Below, in pieces: positions 27,063-35,963 of a stretch of 64,000 bases of DNA. The notes below the pieces were generated by a model that was not told the DNA's origin, made no database searches, and saw only the letters and a list, made by a program, of their open reading frames with translations. Each line of letters starts with the position of its first letter. Positions within the stretch are counted from its first letter, which is position 1. Position numbers and translations under genes: made by a program. Source of the DNA: Ga0077530 sp035565975 (GTDB lineage: Bacteria > Pseudomonadota > Alphaproteobacteria > Rhizobiales > Hyphomicrobiaceae). Where the stretch lies: assembly GCA_035565975.1 (NCBI GenBank), contig DATMRT010000096.1, forward strand, positions 1 through 64,000, in the 5' to 3' direction.

Positions 27063-27542
27063 CTATTTGTGGGGCTGGTCAGGCGTGAGTGGGAGGGCTG
27101 ACGATCCGATGGGGTTTGCGATCGTGCGACGGGCTACGGCCCAGCAGAAGACCGTCGCCACCAAGCATGTCACGATGAGCAGAAAGGCGGGCACGTAATC
27201 GGACGCGCTCTCGAGGGAATCCGGTATCGCTGGCCGTCCGCCCGAATAGACCACCCCAAGTCCAACGATGATTCCGGTTGCGACCGAAAGCAGGGTGCCT
27301 GGCGTGCGGTGAAAGACCGCGAGTGCGCCGAGGATGAGACCGGCGATGGCGGCCGGGATCATGCCGATGAAATAGCTCAAGGGCACGCCATAGATCAGGC
27401 CAAACAAAAAGACCCACAGCAGGCTGGCGAGGTCGCCCGTCTGGCTCGCGCCATAGATGCCCATGCCGGCAAAGAACGCGATCGCTCCAATCGGCGGACC
27501 CAGGAGTACGAACACGGTCAATATCTTGAGGAGATTCGCCAC
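27063..27542 (-). CDS. Hypothetical inner-membrane protein, four spans
   Basis: A 159-residue hydrophobic protein with four predicted membrane spans (about residues 5-25, 40-62, 67-100 including LSVATGIIVGLGVVYSGG, and 115-140 with PAFLLIVTCLVATVFCWAVA). Tails are short and polar. No family is recognised from the sequence. It is a single leftward gene between tRNA-Gly and the peroxiredoxin gene. Confidence 0.72.
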   Translation of the reverse strand: MANLLKILTVFVLLGPPIGAIAFFAGMGIYGASQTGDLASLLWVFLFGLIYGVPLSYFIGMIPAAIAGLILGALAVFHRTPGTLLSVATGIIVGLGVVYSGGRPAIPDSLESASDYVPAFLLIVTCLVATVFCWAVARRTIANPIGSSALPLTPDQPHK

Positions 27543-27692
27543 ACGTCACCCGGGGGATTTCTCAGCACTTTCAGATCATAGCCAGTTCGCCGGTTCAGAT
27601 CAGCGCGAACGCATACTCGTCGAGCAACGCACGCGATGAATGGGAAGCGAACGGCAGGATCGCCGTCACGTCGCTCCAATGAAATCACCTTC

Positions 27693-28235
27693 TCAGTTCT
27701 TGCCCCTCCAAGCGCGGATGGACTTCAGCGCGAACTGGATGTGGCTTTCCGCTTCCGAGGACGTCAGGACAGCGTGGATCTTACTGTTCGGCGTAATCAC
27801 GTATGACGTGCGGCTGGCCATGACGCGAGAAGCTGTTCCCCGCGCCGCGCCGTAGGCGCGCACGACGCTCCCGTCAGGATCGGCCCCGACAGGAAACTTG
27901 TCGCGACATTCCAGTCGCGAGAACTCGCGCTGGGTCTCCAGGGTATCCGTCGAGATGCCGATCACCGAGGCGCCGAGCGCTTCGAATTCCGCCATGGCCT
28001 CCGCAAAAAGACGCGCTTCCTCCGTGCAGACCGACGTGAAGCTCTTCGGATAGAAGTAGACGACGACCGGCCCCTTGGTCAGGGATGTCGCCAAATCGAA
28101 TACGATGTCCTTACCTCCGAGCGCGGCGGGGATGGAGATGGTTGGCGCGGGAGATCCGACGCTCAATTCTGCTCGAACGGCGCTGGAGACCAGCGTCAGG
28201 AAACAAATCAGAAGGGCGCGCGAGAAGACTTTCAT
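27693..28235 (-). CDS. Secreted peroxiredoxin (Bcp/AhpC-TSA type)
   Basis: A 180-residue thiol peroxidase with an N-terminal signal peptide (MKVFSRALLICFLTLVSSAV, cleavage near VRAE), implying periplasmic action. The peroxidatic cysteine lies in YFYPKSFTSVCTEEARLFAE, a Bcp-like variant of the PxxxTxxC motif. ASVIGISTDTLETQREFSRL and the AYGAARGTASRVMASRTSYV segment match the fold. It would reduce peroxides in the envelope, but no partner thioredoxin is adjacent. A second cysteine in RLECRDKF may be the resolving residue. Confidence 0.86.
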   Translation of the reverse strand: MKVFSRALLICFLTLVSSAVRAELSVGSPAPTISIPAALGGKDIVFDLATSLTKGPVVVYFYPKSFTSVCTEEARLFAEAMAEFEALGASVIGISTDTLETQREFSRLECRDKFPVGADPDGSVVRAYGAARGTASRVMASRTSYVITPNSKIHAVLTSSEAESHIQFALKSIRAWRGKN

Positions 28236-28344
28236 CGAGCTCTCCTCAGCATTCGAGCCTGCGATCCTAGCTTGGCAGCTTAGTTCAGGAGCTTCGCGGC
28301 GCCAATGGCTTCAGCAGTCAGGGTCCTACAGGTCCGCAGGTAGG

Positions 28345-28881
28345 TTAGAGCTTCTTCTCGAAGTGGAATCGCCTCACGCCGCCACCAATGGTGCGCACGT
28401 TCTGCGCATCGGCGACCTCGACTGACGTCTGCGTGAAGCCTTCGGCCTTGTAGAGCTCGATAGCAGCCGTTTGTATCTCGGCGGTGCTCAACACAAGAGC
28501 GTCATATCCAAGCTGCTTCGCGCATTGCTCTGCATGTCTCAGGAGCGCGCGACCGAGACCTTGTCTCCGGAAAGCCGGGTCGATGTACATGCGGCGAATC
28601 TCTGCGGTACCTGCATTCACACGCTGGAGTCCGACCATGCCGACGATCCCTTCCGGGCCGCTCGCAACCCAGAAGCCATGCCCTCGCGCGGCGTCATAGG
28701 CTTCGGCTAGGACGTCGATCTCATCGCGCAGCGAGAGCTTGATGTAGTGTTCGAATGCATCGCGCAGCTCCGGCGGAGCCAAAGCGCGATTGACGCGGAT
28801 GAACAGCGATCGGATTGCCGGCAAGTCCTGCTCCGAGAACGGGCGGATTACCAACCGGGATGCTTCGAGTGGACTGCTCAT
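28345..28881 (-). CDS. GNAT-family N-acetyltransferase
   Basis: A 178-residue GNAT enzyme. The acetyl-CoA motif A is seen as EIRRMYIDPAFRRQGLGRAL with the RRQGLG pyrophosphate loop, followed by LLRHAEQCAKQLGYDALVLS and the AIELYKAEGFTQT motif B. The start at 28881 follows GAGGGCC. The acceptor substrate is unknown, and the gene is isolated between the peroxiredoxin and lpd genes. Confidence 0.86.
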   Translation of the reverse strand: MSSPLEASRLVIRPFSEQDLPAIRSLFIRVNRALAPPELRDAFEHYIKLSLRDEIDVLAEAYDAARGHGFWVASGPEGIVGMVGLQRVNAGTAEIRRMYIDPAFRRQGLGRALLRHAEQCAKQLGYDALVLSTAEIQTAAIELYKAEGFTQTSVEVADAQNVRTIGGGVRRFHFEKKL

Positions 28882-28978
28882 CTGGCCCTCTTATCAATAG
28901 CCCGCAGCCCAAGCGGCTACACGCCTTCGCGCTCTCAAACCTGGTGCAAGGGTTTGTTGGCCTCCCGGACAACGTCGG

Positions 28979-30373
28979 TCAAGCATGCAGGCCGTGGCCG
29001 AGCGCGACGAGCGCCGCCTCGCGGATGCACTCGCCGAGCGTCGGATGCACGTGAACCGTGGCGGCGATATCCTCCAGGCGCGTGCCCATCTCCAGCGCCA
29101 ACGCGAAGCCCGCCGATAGCTCCGAGACGCCTTGTCCGACCGCCTGCAAGCCGAGCACGACATGGTTGTCCGCGCGCGCCACGATGCGTACGAAACCGTC
29201 CTCGGCTTCGAGCGTCATGGCGCGGCCGTTGGCGGTAAATGGGAAGCTTGCCGTCTTGACCGCATGGCCGGCGGCGCGGGCTGCCTCGGGCGAGAGACCT
29301 GCCGTGACAATCTCCGGATCCGTGAAGCAGGCTGCCGGAATCGCCACCTTGTCGAAGGACCGCTTCTCGCCGGCGATGATCTCGGCGACCATCTCGCCCT
29401 GCGCAACCGCGCGATGCTCCAGCATCGGCTCGCCGGTGACGTCGCCGACCGCCCACACATTGCGCATCGACGTGCGGCACTGATCGTCGATCTCGATGGC
29501 GTTCCCGCTCATGCGGAGATCCAGCTCTTCGAGGCCGAAGCCGGCGATGCGTGGCCGGCGGCCGATGGTAACGAGGATCTTGTCTGCCGGCAGCCGCTGC
29601 TCGCGGCCATCGCCGCGCTCGATCCTGAGCGCCGGTCCCGAGCGATCAAGGCCGACGGCCTTCGCGTTCAGCAGAACGTCGACGCCGAGTTTGCCGAGTC
29701 TGGCCATCACGCGCCGCGTCAGCTCGGCGTCGTACTGAGGGAGGATGCGCTCCGCCGCCTCGACGACCGTCACCCCCACGCCGAGCTTGCGATAGGCCGT
29801 GCCGAGCTCCAACCCGATGTAGCCACCGCCGACGATGACGAGCCGCTTTGGCATATCCTCGAACGCGAGTGCTTCGGTCGACGACACGACGGCGCCGCCG
29901 AACGGCAAACCCGGCAAGGGCGTGCTTTCGGAGCCGGTGGCAATGACGACATGCTCCGCCGTGATTTCCTGACGGCCCATGTCGGTTTCGACGACGCAGG
30001 TCTTGCCGTCGCGCAGAATGCCGATGCCGCTGACGACCTTGATGTTCGCGCGACGCAGGAGGCCGTAGACGCCGCCGCGCAGGCGCGAGACGATCCCGTC
30101 CTTCCACGCCATCATCGTCTTGAGTTCGAATTCCGGCTCGGCGACGCGGATGCCGAGCGGCGAGCCGCCGGCAAAGCGCCTGGCCGTATGAAAAGCATCG
30201 GCAGCATGGATGAGCGCCTTCGAGGGGATGCAGCCCACATTGAGGCACGTGCCCCCGAGCGGCCCCGATTCCACGAGAACCGTGTCGAGACCGAGCTGCG
30301 CGGCACGAATGGCGCAGACATAGCCGCCCGGACCGCCGCCAAGCACCAGGACGGCGCAGGAAATCGGGTCCAT
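28979..30373 (-). CDS. lpdA: Dihydrolipoyl dehydrogenase (E3) of the bkd operon
   Basis: A 464-residue flavoprotein that reoxidises the dihydrolipoyl arm of the E2 encoded just upstream. It has the FAD motif LVLGGGPGGYVCAI, the redox disulfide in GGTCLNVGCIPSKALIHAAD, the NAD motif VIVGGGYIGLELG, the second FAD motif AVGDVTGEPML, and the C-terminal catalytic pair in VHVHPTLGECIREAAL. It starts directly after the E2 stop codon (TGA then ATG), which marks it as the last gene of this operon. Confidence 0.93.
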   Translation of the reverse strand: MDPISCAVLVLGGGPGGYVCAIRAAQLGLDTVLVESGPLGGTCLNVGCIPSKALIHAADAFHTARRFAGGSPLGIRVAEPEFELKTMMAWKDGIVSRLRGGVYGLLRRANIKVVSGIGILRDGKTCVVETDMGRQEITAEHVVIATGSESTPLPGLPFGGAVVSSTEALAFEDMPKRLVIVGGGYIGLELGTAYRKLGVGVTVVEAAERILPQYDAELTRRVMARLGKLGVDVLLNAKAVGLDRSGPALRIERGDGREQRLPADKILVTIGRRPRIAGFGLEELDLRMSGNAIEIDDQCRTSMRNVWAVGDVTGEPMLEHRAVAQGEMVAEIIAGEKRSFDKVAIPAACFTDPEIVTAGLSPEAARAAGHAVKTASFPFTANGRAMTLEAEDGFVRIVARADNHVVLGLQAVGQGVSELSAGFALALEMGTRLEDIAATVHVHPTLGECIREAALVALGHGLHA

Positions 30374-31681
30374 TCAGGCCTCCATGAAGATCTTCGCCGG
30401 CGCCTCGAGCAGCGAGCGCAGCTTCTGGATGAACTGTGCGGCATTCCAGCCATCGACGATGCGATGATCGAATGACGATGAGAGGTTCATGACCTTGCGC
30501 GGCTCGAAGGCAGCCCCGCGCCATACCGGGCGTACCGCGATCTTGTTTACGCCGATGATCGCCACCTCGGGTGCGTTGATGACGGGCGTCGAAGCGATCC
30601 CGCCAAGCGCACCGAGGCTCGTGATTGTAATCGTCGAACCGGTCAGCTCCTCGCGCTTGGCTGTTCCGGACCGCGCCGCCTCGCTCAGGCGCGCGACCTC
30701 GCTCGCACAATCCCAGATCGTCAATGCTTCGACATGCTGCACCACCGGCACCATGAGGCCGTTCGGCGTCTGCACGGCAATGCCGATGTGCACGCCGCCG
30801 TAGCGGTGGAGCGTGTCATTGGCGTCGTCATAGCGGGCATTGATTTCGGGATGATCGCGCAGCGCCGTCACCATGGCACGCATCAGGAACGGCAGCACGG
30901 TCAGCCGCGGACGGTCCCTCCGTCGCGTCTCGTTGACGTCGGCGCGCAGCGATTCCAGATCGGTGACATCCACTTCCTCGATATAGGAGAAGTGCGGGAT
31001 GCGGCGCATGGCGTCCTGCATGCGCTCGGCAATGCGACGGCGCAGCCCGATGATCTTGATCTCCTCGACTGCCGTGTTGCGGACGAGGCCGTAGGCAGGT
31101 AGCGGGCCGCGCGATGCCGTTGCGAGATAGGCTTCGACATCCTCGTGCAGGATGCGTCCGGCGGGGCCGCTGCCCTTGACGAAGCGCAGATCAACGCCGG
31201 CATCACGGGCAAACGCCCGCACCACCGGCGCGGCGAGCGGTCGCTCTGCGGGCTTAGCCGGCGGCGAAGATGGCGCTGCACTGCGCACATGCTCGCGCGG
31301 CCGTGCAGCTTCGGGTGCGGGTTGCGGTGCGCGGGGCGCATCGGCCGCCTCGGTCTCCGTGGCATCGGGGGCGGTTCGCGGCGCTGGCGTCGGTTTCAAC
31401 GCGACGGTGACTTGCTCCTTCCGCGCTGGCGCCGTGCTATCGGCCACATCGAGCTTCACGATCACGGAGCCGACAGCGACTTTCTGGCCGAGCTCTGCTC
31501 CGATCCAGGCAACGCGGCCTTCGGCCGGCGACGGGATTTCGACGGTTGCCTTGTCCGTCATGACGGCGGCGAGCACGTCGCCCTCGCGCACCGGATCGCC
31601 CACCTTGACGGGCACTTCGACGACCTCGGCTTCGGCGACGCCTTCGCCAACATCGGGCAGCGTGATGACGCGCTCGGGCAT
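30374..31681 (-). CDS. bkdB: Branched-chain 2-oxoacid dehydrogenase E2 (dihydrolipoyl acyltransferase)
   Basis: A 435-residue E2. One lipoyl domain is present at about residues 3-77, with the lipoylated lysine 44 in VMTDKATVEIPSPAEG. An Ala/Pro-rich linker leads to an E3/E1-binding domain (VRAFARDAGVDLRFVKGSGP), and the catalytic acyltransferase domain ends with SSFDHRIVDGWNAAQFIQKL, containing DHRxxDG. The TDKATVEIPSP lipoyl loop is typical of branched-chain E2 rather than pyruvate or oxoglutarate E2. It starts two bases beyond the E1beta stop, indicating tight coupling. Confidence 0.92.
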   Translation of the reverse strand: MPERVITLPDVGEGVAEAEVVEVPVKVGDPVREGDVLAAVMTDKATVEIPSPAEGRVAWIGAELGQKVAVGSVIVKLDVADSTAPARKEQVTVALKPTPAPRTAPDATETEAADAPRAPQPAPEAARPREHVRSAAPSSPPAKPAERPLAAPVVRAFARDAGVDLRFVKGSGPAGRILHEDVEAYLATASRGPLPAYGLVRNTAVEEIKIIGLRRRIAERMQDAMRRIPHFSYIEEVDVTDLESLRADVNETRRRDRPRLTVLPFLMRAMVTALRDHPEINARYDDANDTLHRYGGVHIGIAVQTPNGLMVPVVQHVEALTIWDCASEVARLSEAARSGTAKREELTGSTITITSLGALGGIASTPVINAPEVAIIGVNKIAVRPVWRGAAFEPRKVMNLSSSFDHRIVDGWNAAQFIQKLRSLLEAPAKIFMEA

Positions 31682-31682
31682 G

Positions 31683-32696
31683 TCAGGCCTCCATCACGCG
31701 CTTGAATGCCTCGCCGACACGCTGCGGGCCAGGAAAGTAAGCCCACTCCTGTGCGTGCGGGTAGGGCGTATCCCAGCCGGTGACGCGGATGATCGGTGCC
31801 TCGAGATGGTAGAAGCACAGCTCCTGCACTGTCGCGGACAGCTCGGCGCCGAAGCCGCTCGTGCGTGTCGCCTCGTGCACGATCACGCAGCGCCGCGTCT
31901 TCTCGACGGAAGCGACGATCGTGTCGGTGTCGAGCGGCAGCAGCGTGCGCAAGTCGATGATCTCGGCGTCGATGCCGGTCTCCGCGGCCGCCGCCTCGGC
32001 AACGTAGACCATGGTGCCGTAGGCGAGCACCGTGAGCGCCGCGCCCGGCCGTCGCACAGAGGCTGAGCCGAGCGGCACGGTGTAGTACCCCTCAGGCACC
32101 TCGCTCAGCGGATGCTTCGCCCACGGTACGACCGGCCGCTCGTGATGGCCGTCGAACGGGCCGTTATAGAGCCGCTTCGGCTCGAGGAAGATCACCGGAT
32201 CGTCGGTCTCGATGGCGGCGATGAGCAGGCCTTTGGCGTCATATGGATTGGACGGCACGACCGTCTTCAAGCCGCTGACATGGGTGAACAACGCCTCGGG
32301 ACTCTGCGAGTGCGTCTGCGCGCCGAAGATGCCGCCGCCGGTCGGCATCCGAACCGTGATCGGCGCCGAGAAGTCATTCGCCGAGCGGTGACGAATCCGT
32401 GCGGCCTCGGAGACGAGCTGATCGTACGCCGGATACATGTAGTCGGCGAACTGGATCTCGACGCATGGCCTGAGACCATAGGCGGCCATGCCGATGGCCG
32501 TGCCGACGATGCCGCTCTCGTTGATCGGCGTATCGAAGCAGCGGTTGCGGCCGTATTTCTGCTGAAGTCCGCGCGTGCAGCGGAAGACGCCGCCGAAGTA
32601 GCCGACGTCCTCACCGAACACGACGACGTTGTCGTCGCGTGCCATCATCACATCATGCGCGTCGCGGATCGCTTCGATCATGGTCATGGTCGGCAT
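31683..32696 (-). CDS. bkdA2: Branched-chain 2-oxoacid dehydrogenase E1 beta subunit
   Basis: A 337-residue transketolase-like beta chain. It begins MTMIEAIRDAHDVMMARDDN and shows GEDVGYFGGVFRCTRGLQQK, DTPINESGIVGTAIGMAAYG with the catalytic glutamate, and the C-terminal HEATRTSGFGAELSATVQEL. With E1alpha it decarboxylates 2-oxoisovalerate and its relatives with thiamine diphosphate. It lies 15 bases from the alpha gene. Confidence 0.93.
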   Translation of the reverse strand: MPTMTMIEAIRDAHDVMMARDDNVVVFGEDVGYFGGVFRCTRGLQQKYGRNRCFDTPINESGIVGTAIGMAAYGLRPCVEIQFADYMYPAYDQLVSEAARIRHRSANDFSAPITVRMPTGGGIFGAQTHSQSPEALFTHVSGLKTVVPSNPYDAKGLLIAAIETDDPVIFLEPKRLYNGPFDGHHERPVVPWAKHPLSEVPEGYYTVPLGSASVRRPGAALTVLAYGTMVYVAEAAAAETGIDAEIIDLRTLLPLDTDTIVASVEKTRRCVIVHEATRTSGFGAELSATVQELCFYHLEAPIIRVTGWDTPYPHAQEWAYFPGPQRVGEAFKRVMEA

Positions 32697-32711
32697 GGCG
32701 CGAAACCTTTC

Positions 32712-33944
32712 TCAGTACCCCGCCTCCTGGCGCTGGCGACGCAGGTGCGGCGGCATGTCCTTGAACACATCGACGAACATGTCGCGCCCGGATGCCTTCG
32801 GTCCGCTGTGCAGCGTGCCGTAGCTCTCGGCCTCCTTCTGCGCGGCGATAACCTCTGCCTCAACCTCGGCGAGGGCCTGCGTGTGTCGCTCTTCCGACCA
32901 GAGCTTTCTCACGATGAGATGGTTCTTCAGCCGCTCGATCGGATCGCCGAGGGGCCAGGCTTCGGACTCCTCCTTCGGCCGATAGGCCGAGGGATCGTCG
33001 GATGTCGAGTGCGCGGCGGCGCGGTAGGTCACGTACTCGACGAGCGTCGGGCCGAGATTGCTGCGCGCCCGTTCGATCGCCCACTTCGCGACAGCGTAGA
33101 CGGCGAGGTAATCATTGCCGTCGACGCGCAGCGCCGGGATGCCGAAGCCGTGGCCGCGCGCCGCGAAGGTGCCGGAGCCGCCCCGCGCGATGCCCTGGAA
33201 TGTCGAGATCGCCCACTGGTTGTTGACGATATTGAGGATGACCGGCGCCTTGTACGTCGAGGCGAAGACGAGTGCGGAATGGAAATCGGACTCGGCCGTC
33301 GAGCCATCGCCGATCCATCCGGCGGCGACGCGCGTGTCACCTTTGATCGCCGACGCCATCGCCCAGCCGACGGCCTGCGGGTACTGCGTGCCGAGGTTGC
33401 CCGAGATGGAGAAGAAGCCGTGCGCCTTGGAGCTGTACATGACCGGGAGCTGGCGCCCCTTCATGGGATCGCGGCTGTTCGAGTAGATCTGGCACATCAT
33501 GTCGACGAGCGGATAGCCGGACGCGATCAGTAGTCCCTGCTGTCGGTAGGTCGGGAAGTTCATGTCGCCGGGCTCGAGCGCCGTCTGGAACGCGCAGGCG
33601 ATCGCCTCCTCGCCGGTGCACTGCATGTAGAACGATGTCTTGCCCTGGCGCTGCGCCATCTGCATGCGCGTGTCGTAGGCGCGCACTTTCATCATCGTCT
33701 TGAGGCCGACCTGCAGCGCGTCGCCCGAAAGCGAGTCCGCCCACGGTCCGACGGCTTCGCCGTCCCGGTTGAGTACGCGGATAATCGAGTAGGCGAGGTC
33801 GCGGATCTCCTCGGGCGCGGTGTCCACGGGCGGGCGGCGCACGCTGCCGGCGCGCGGAATGTTGACGCCGCTGAAGTCGGGTTTCGTGCCGGGCCTGAAC
33901 TCGGGTTCGGGAACGCGCAGACTGAGACGCGGATGATCGGACAT
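32712..33944 (-). CDS. bkdA1: Branched-chain 2-oxoacid dehydrogenase E1 alpha subunit
   Basis: A 410-residue E1 alpha chain. The thiamine diphosphate motif is complete: GDGSTAESDFHSALVFASTY and then NIVNNQWAIS. The phosphorylation-loop region YRAAAHSTSDDPSAYRPKEE is as in branched-chain enzymes. The ATG at 33944 follows GGAGG by eight bases; a frame six codons longer starts inside the upstream boundary. It is the first gene of the four-gene operon bkdA1-bkdA2-bkdB-lpdA. A double-palindrome repeat begins 24 bases upstream, so the promoter must lie in or beyond it. Confidence 0.93.
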   Translation of the reverse strand: MSDHPRLSLRVPEPEFRPGTKPDFSGVNIPRAGSVRRPPVDTAPEEIRDLAYSIIRVLNRDGEAVGPWADSLSGDALQVGLKTMMKVRAYDTRMQMAQRQGKTSFYMQCTGEEAIACAFQTALEPGDMNFPTYRQQGLLIASGYPLVDMMCQIYSNSRDPMKGRQLPVMYSSKAHGFFSISGNLGTQYPQAVGWAMASAIKGDTRVAAGWIGDGSTAESDFHSALVFASTYKAPVILNIVNNQWAISTFQGIARGGSGTFAARGHGFGIPALRVDGNDYLAVYAVAKWAIERARSNLGPTLVEYVTYRAAAHSTSDDPSAYRPKEESEAWPLGDPIERLKNHLIVRKLWSEERHTQALAEVEAEVIAAQKEAESYGTLHSGPKASGRDMFVDVFKDMPPHLRRQRQEAGY

Positions 33945-33968
33945 GCCGGAAACCTCCACCATCGGTGG

Positions 33969-34134
33969 CTAAAGCGTCGGACCTTAAATGCGACCCAGGC
34001 GTGGGCTGGTCTCGAAAGTCGCATTTAAGGTCCAAAGACGCTTTAGAATCATAGTGTTCTAAAGCAGCTTTGGACTTGAAATTCACTCCCCGCCTAGCCG
34101 CGAACTGAGGTGAATTTCAAGTCTGTTGCTTTAG
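33969..34134 (+). repeat. Double-palindrome repeat, copy A
   Basis: Two adjacent palindromes. P1 (33969-34046) has CTAAAGCGTC..GGACCTTAAATGCGAC arms around a 23-base centre. P2 (34059-34134) has CTAAAGCAGC..GGACTTGAAATTCAC arms around a 23-base centre. All outer ends are CTAAAGC/GCTTTAG. A 12-base spacer (AATCATAGTGTT) separates P1 and P2. In each palindrome one arm has three additional bases near the TC/GG junction. Copy B at 49469 has the same organisation in inverse orientation. It lies between the bkd operon and ppk2. Confidence 0.88.
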
Positions 34135-34389
34135 TGGAAACCAGAGCTGGCGACGCTTGTCGAGACCGCGGTGCACGCTTCTGGCATGCGCGAAATCTGG
34201 AAGAGCACCGGTTCGTTCCGCGATCGTCGTAACGCAATCTTTTCAAGCAGTTGCGGCAGTCCTCAGACGCGCCTTGCCGCGGTTGGTGCGTGACGGTCTG
34301 GTCGCGCGCCCTGTCACGTCATGAAACTGTAGCAAAGCTCCCGACATTTTCGAGAGTGAGCGCAGCCTATCATCATGGAGCGAGGCAGG
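34135..34389. other. Remaining intergenic region before ppk2
   Basis: After the repeat, about 250 bases precede ppk2. No gene or RNA was recognised. It should hold the ppk2 promoter. Confidence 0.35.
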
Positions 34390-35313
34390 ATGAGCAGCGG
34401 GCAATCCGGAGACGGGAATTTCGGGCGGAAGATCCGAGCCGAGGCGGTCGACAGCTTCGACGAAGAGCTGGAAATGGAGCTGGACGACGACCGTCTCGAC
34501 AAACTGCTGTCCGACGCTGGCGAGGCCGCGGAGTCTGGGCAGCTCGATCGAAGAATCTACTTCCGGGAGCTCTTCCGCCTGCAAGCGGAACTGGTGAAAC
34601 TGCAGGACTGGGTTGCCGAAAAGAAGCTCAAGGTCGTGGTCCTATTCGAGGGGCGCGACGCCGCCGGCAAGGGAGGCGCGATCAAGCGCATAACGCAGCG
34701 CCTCAACCCGCGTGTCTGCCGCGTGGCGGCGCTCCCCGCTCCGAACGAGCGCGAACGCACACAGTGGTATTTCCAGCGTTACGTATCCCATCTGCCGGCG
34801 GGCGGCGAAATCGTGCTGTTCGATCGCTCATGGTACAACCGCGCGGGAGTCGAACGGGTCATGGGCTTTTGCTCGGAAGCCGACGTCGAGGAATTCTTCC
34901 GCTCCGTGCCCGAGTTCGAGCGGATGCTCGTGCGCTCCGGCATTATCCTCGTGAAGTTCTGGTTCTCGATCACGGACGAGGAGCAGCATGTGCGGTTCCA
35001 CATGCGCAACATTGATCCGATCAAGCAGTGGAAGCTTTCGCCCATGGATCTCGAGTCGCGCCAGCGCTGGGAGGATTACACCAAGGCCAAAGAGGACATG
35101 CTGGAGCGCACCCATATTCCCGAGGCGCCATGGTGGATCGTCGAGGCCGTCGACAAGAAGCGGGCGCGCCTCAACTGCATTGCCCACTTGCTGACGCAGG
35201 TGCCGTACGACGAGATCAAGCGGTCGCCGGTCGTTCTGCCGAACCGCATTCACCGGCCGGACTACACACGTAAGCCGATCTCCAAGGAGCTCTACGTTCC
35301 CGAGCGATACTGA
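34390..35313 (+). CDS. ppk2: Polyphosphate kinase 2
   Basis: A 307-residue single-domain PPK2, which transfers phosphate between polyphosphate and nucleoside di- or monophosphates. Walker A is VVLFEGRDAAGKGGAIKRIT. Walker B and lid residues lie in IVLFDRSWYNRAGVERVMGF, followed by KFWFSITDEEQHVRFHMR and RQRWEDYTKAKEDMLERTH. The arrangement suggests class I (NDP phosphorylating), though class is not decided by motif alone. The ATG at 34390 after GAGGC is preferred; one at 34375 is in frame. It is divergent from the bkd operon and alone on its strand. Confidence 0.93.
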   Translation: MSSGQSGDGNFGRKIRAEAVDSFDEELEMELDDDRLDKLLSDAGEAAESGQLDRRIYFRELFRLQAELVKLQDWVAEKKLKVVVLFEGRDAAGKGGAIKRITQRLNPRVCRVAALPAPNERERTQWYFQRYVSHLPAGGEIVLFDRSWYNRAGVERVMGFCSEADVEEFFRSVPEFERMLVRSGIILVKFWFSITDEEQHVRFHMRNIDPIKQWKLSPMDLESRQRWEDYTKAKEDMLERTHIPEAPWWIVEAVDKKRARLNCIAHLLTQVPYDEIKRSPVVLPNRIHRPDYTRKPISKELYVPERY

Positions 35314-35412
35314 AGGCGCGCCCGGTAACGGGCCGACGAGGTAGCCGGCGGCAGTTCCGCATGGATCTGCCGCTGGATCGGATACGCGAAGGCCGGCAGG
35401 ATCGCGCCCGGC

Positions 35413-35901
35413 TCAGCCGAACAGCCGCGCGAAGAATCCTTTCTTGGCCGGTGCAATTGCCGCCGCCGCGACGGAGGCCTTCATCATAGGTTTCGCTTCC
35501 GCTGCAGCCGCCGTCATGACGCTCTGCAGCGTGGTGTATGTTGTGACCCACGCCGCCTTCACGTCGGGTGTGAATGCGTCGCCGAGGCCCTTTTCGAGCG
35601 TCCAGATCAAGGCCTCGCCGACAGGTTTATAGTGATCGGCCGTCACGCCGTAGTTGACGTGCCGCCGGCCGAGATCCTGCACGGCGGGAACGATGGTCTC
35701 GACCTGATGCAGATTGTTGACCGCCGTCGCGATCATCTGCATCAGCTTCTTCTTCTGCTCGGTGAGGTCGGTCGGAAAGAGCGGCCGCACCTGCGGCGCG
35801 ATCTCGAAGAGCCGGCCGTAGAAGAGATCGGCCGCCTGCGGCGCGATCGGGAGTACTTTCTTGAAGCTCTCCTGCACGAGCTTGACTTGATCAGGGGTCA
35901 T
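35413..35901 (-). CDS. Single-domain globin with C-terminal extension
   Basis: A protein of about 162 residues with a classical myoglobin-like fold. It begins MTPDQVKLVQESFKKVLPIA, has FYGRLFEIAPQVRPLFPTDL (helices B to E) and the proximal-histidine helix in VQDLGRRHVNYGVTADHYKP. The last 30 residues (Ala/Lys-rich, ending KKGFFARLFG) exceed the usual globin and could be a membrane-facing amphipathic tail. It may bind oxygen or nitric oxide and is probably functionally linked to the adjacent cytochrome genes, 60 bases upstream on the same strand. A GTG at 35910 is an alternative start. Confidence 0.88.
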   Translation of the reverse strand: MTPDQVKLVQESFKKVLPIAPQAADLFYGRLFEIAPQVRPLFPTDLTEQKKKLMQMIATAVNNLHQVETIVPAVQDLGRRHVNYGVTADHYKPVGEALIWTLEKGLGDAFTPDVKAAWVTTYTTLQSVMTAAAAEAKPMMKASVAAAAIAPAKKGFFARLFG

Positions 35902-35963
35902 GTTGCGCACCTGTGGATCGAGTGAAGTTGCTTGAATGATTTGCGGGATGGGTGGTCAGGACT

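Noticed and set aside
33337..34086. 249-codon leftward frame beginning MNFKSK at the repeat
   Set aside because: Its start lies in the palindromic repeat and it overlaps bkdA1 in another frame; no homology is visible.
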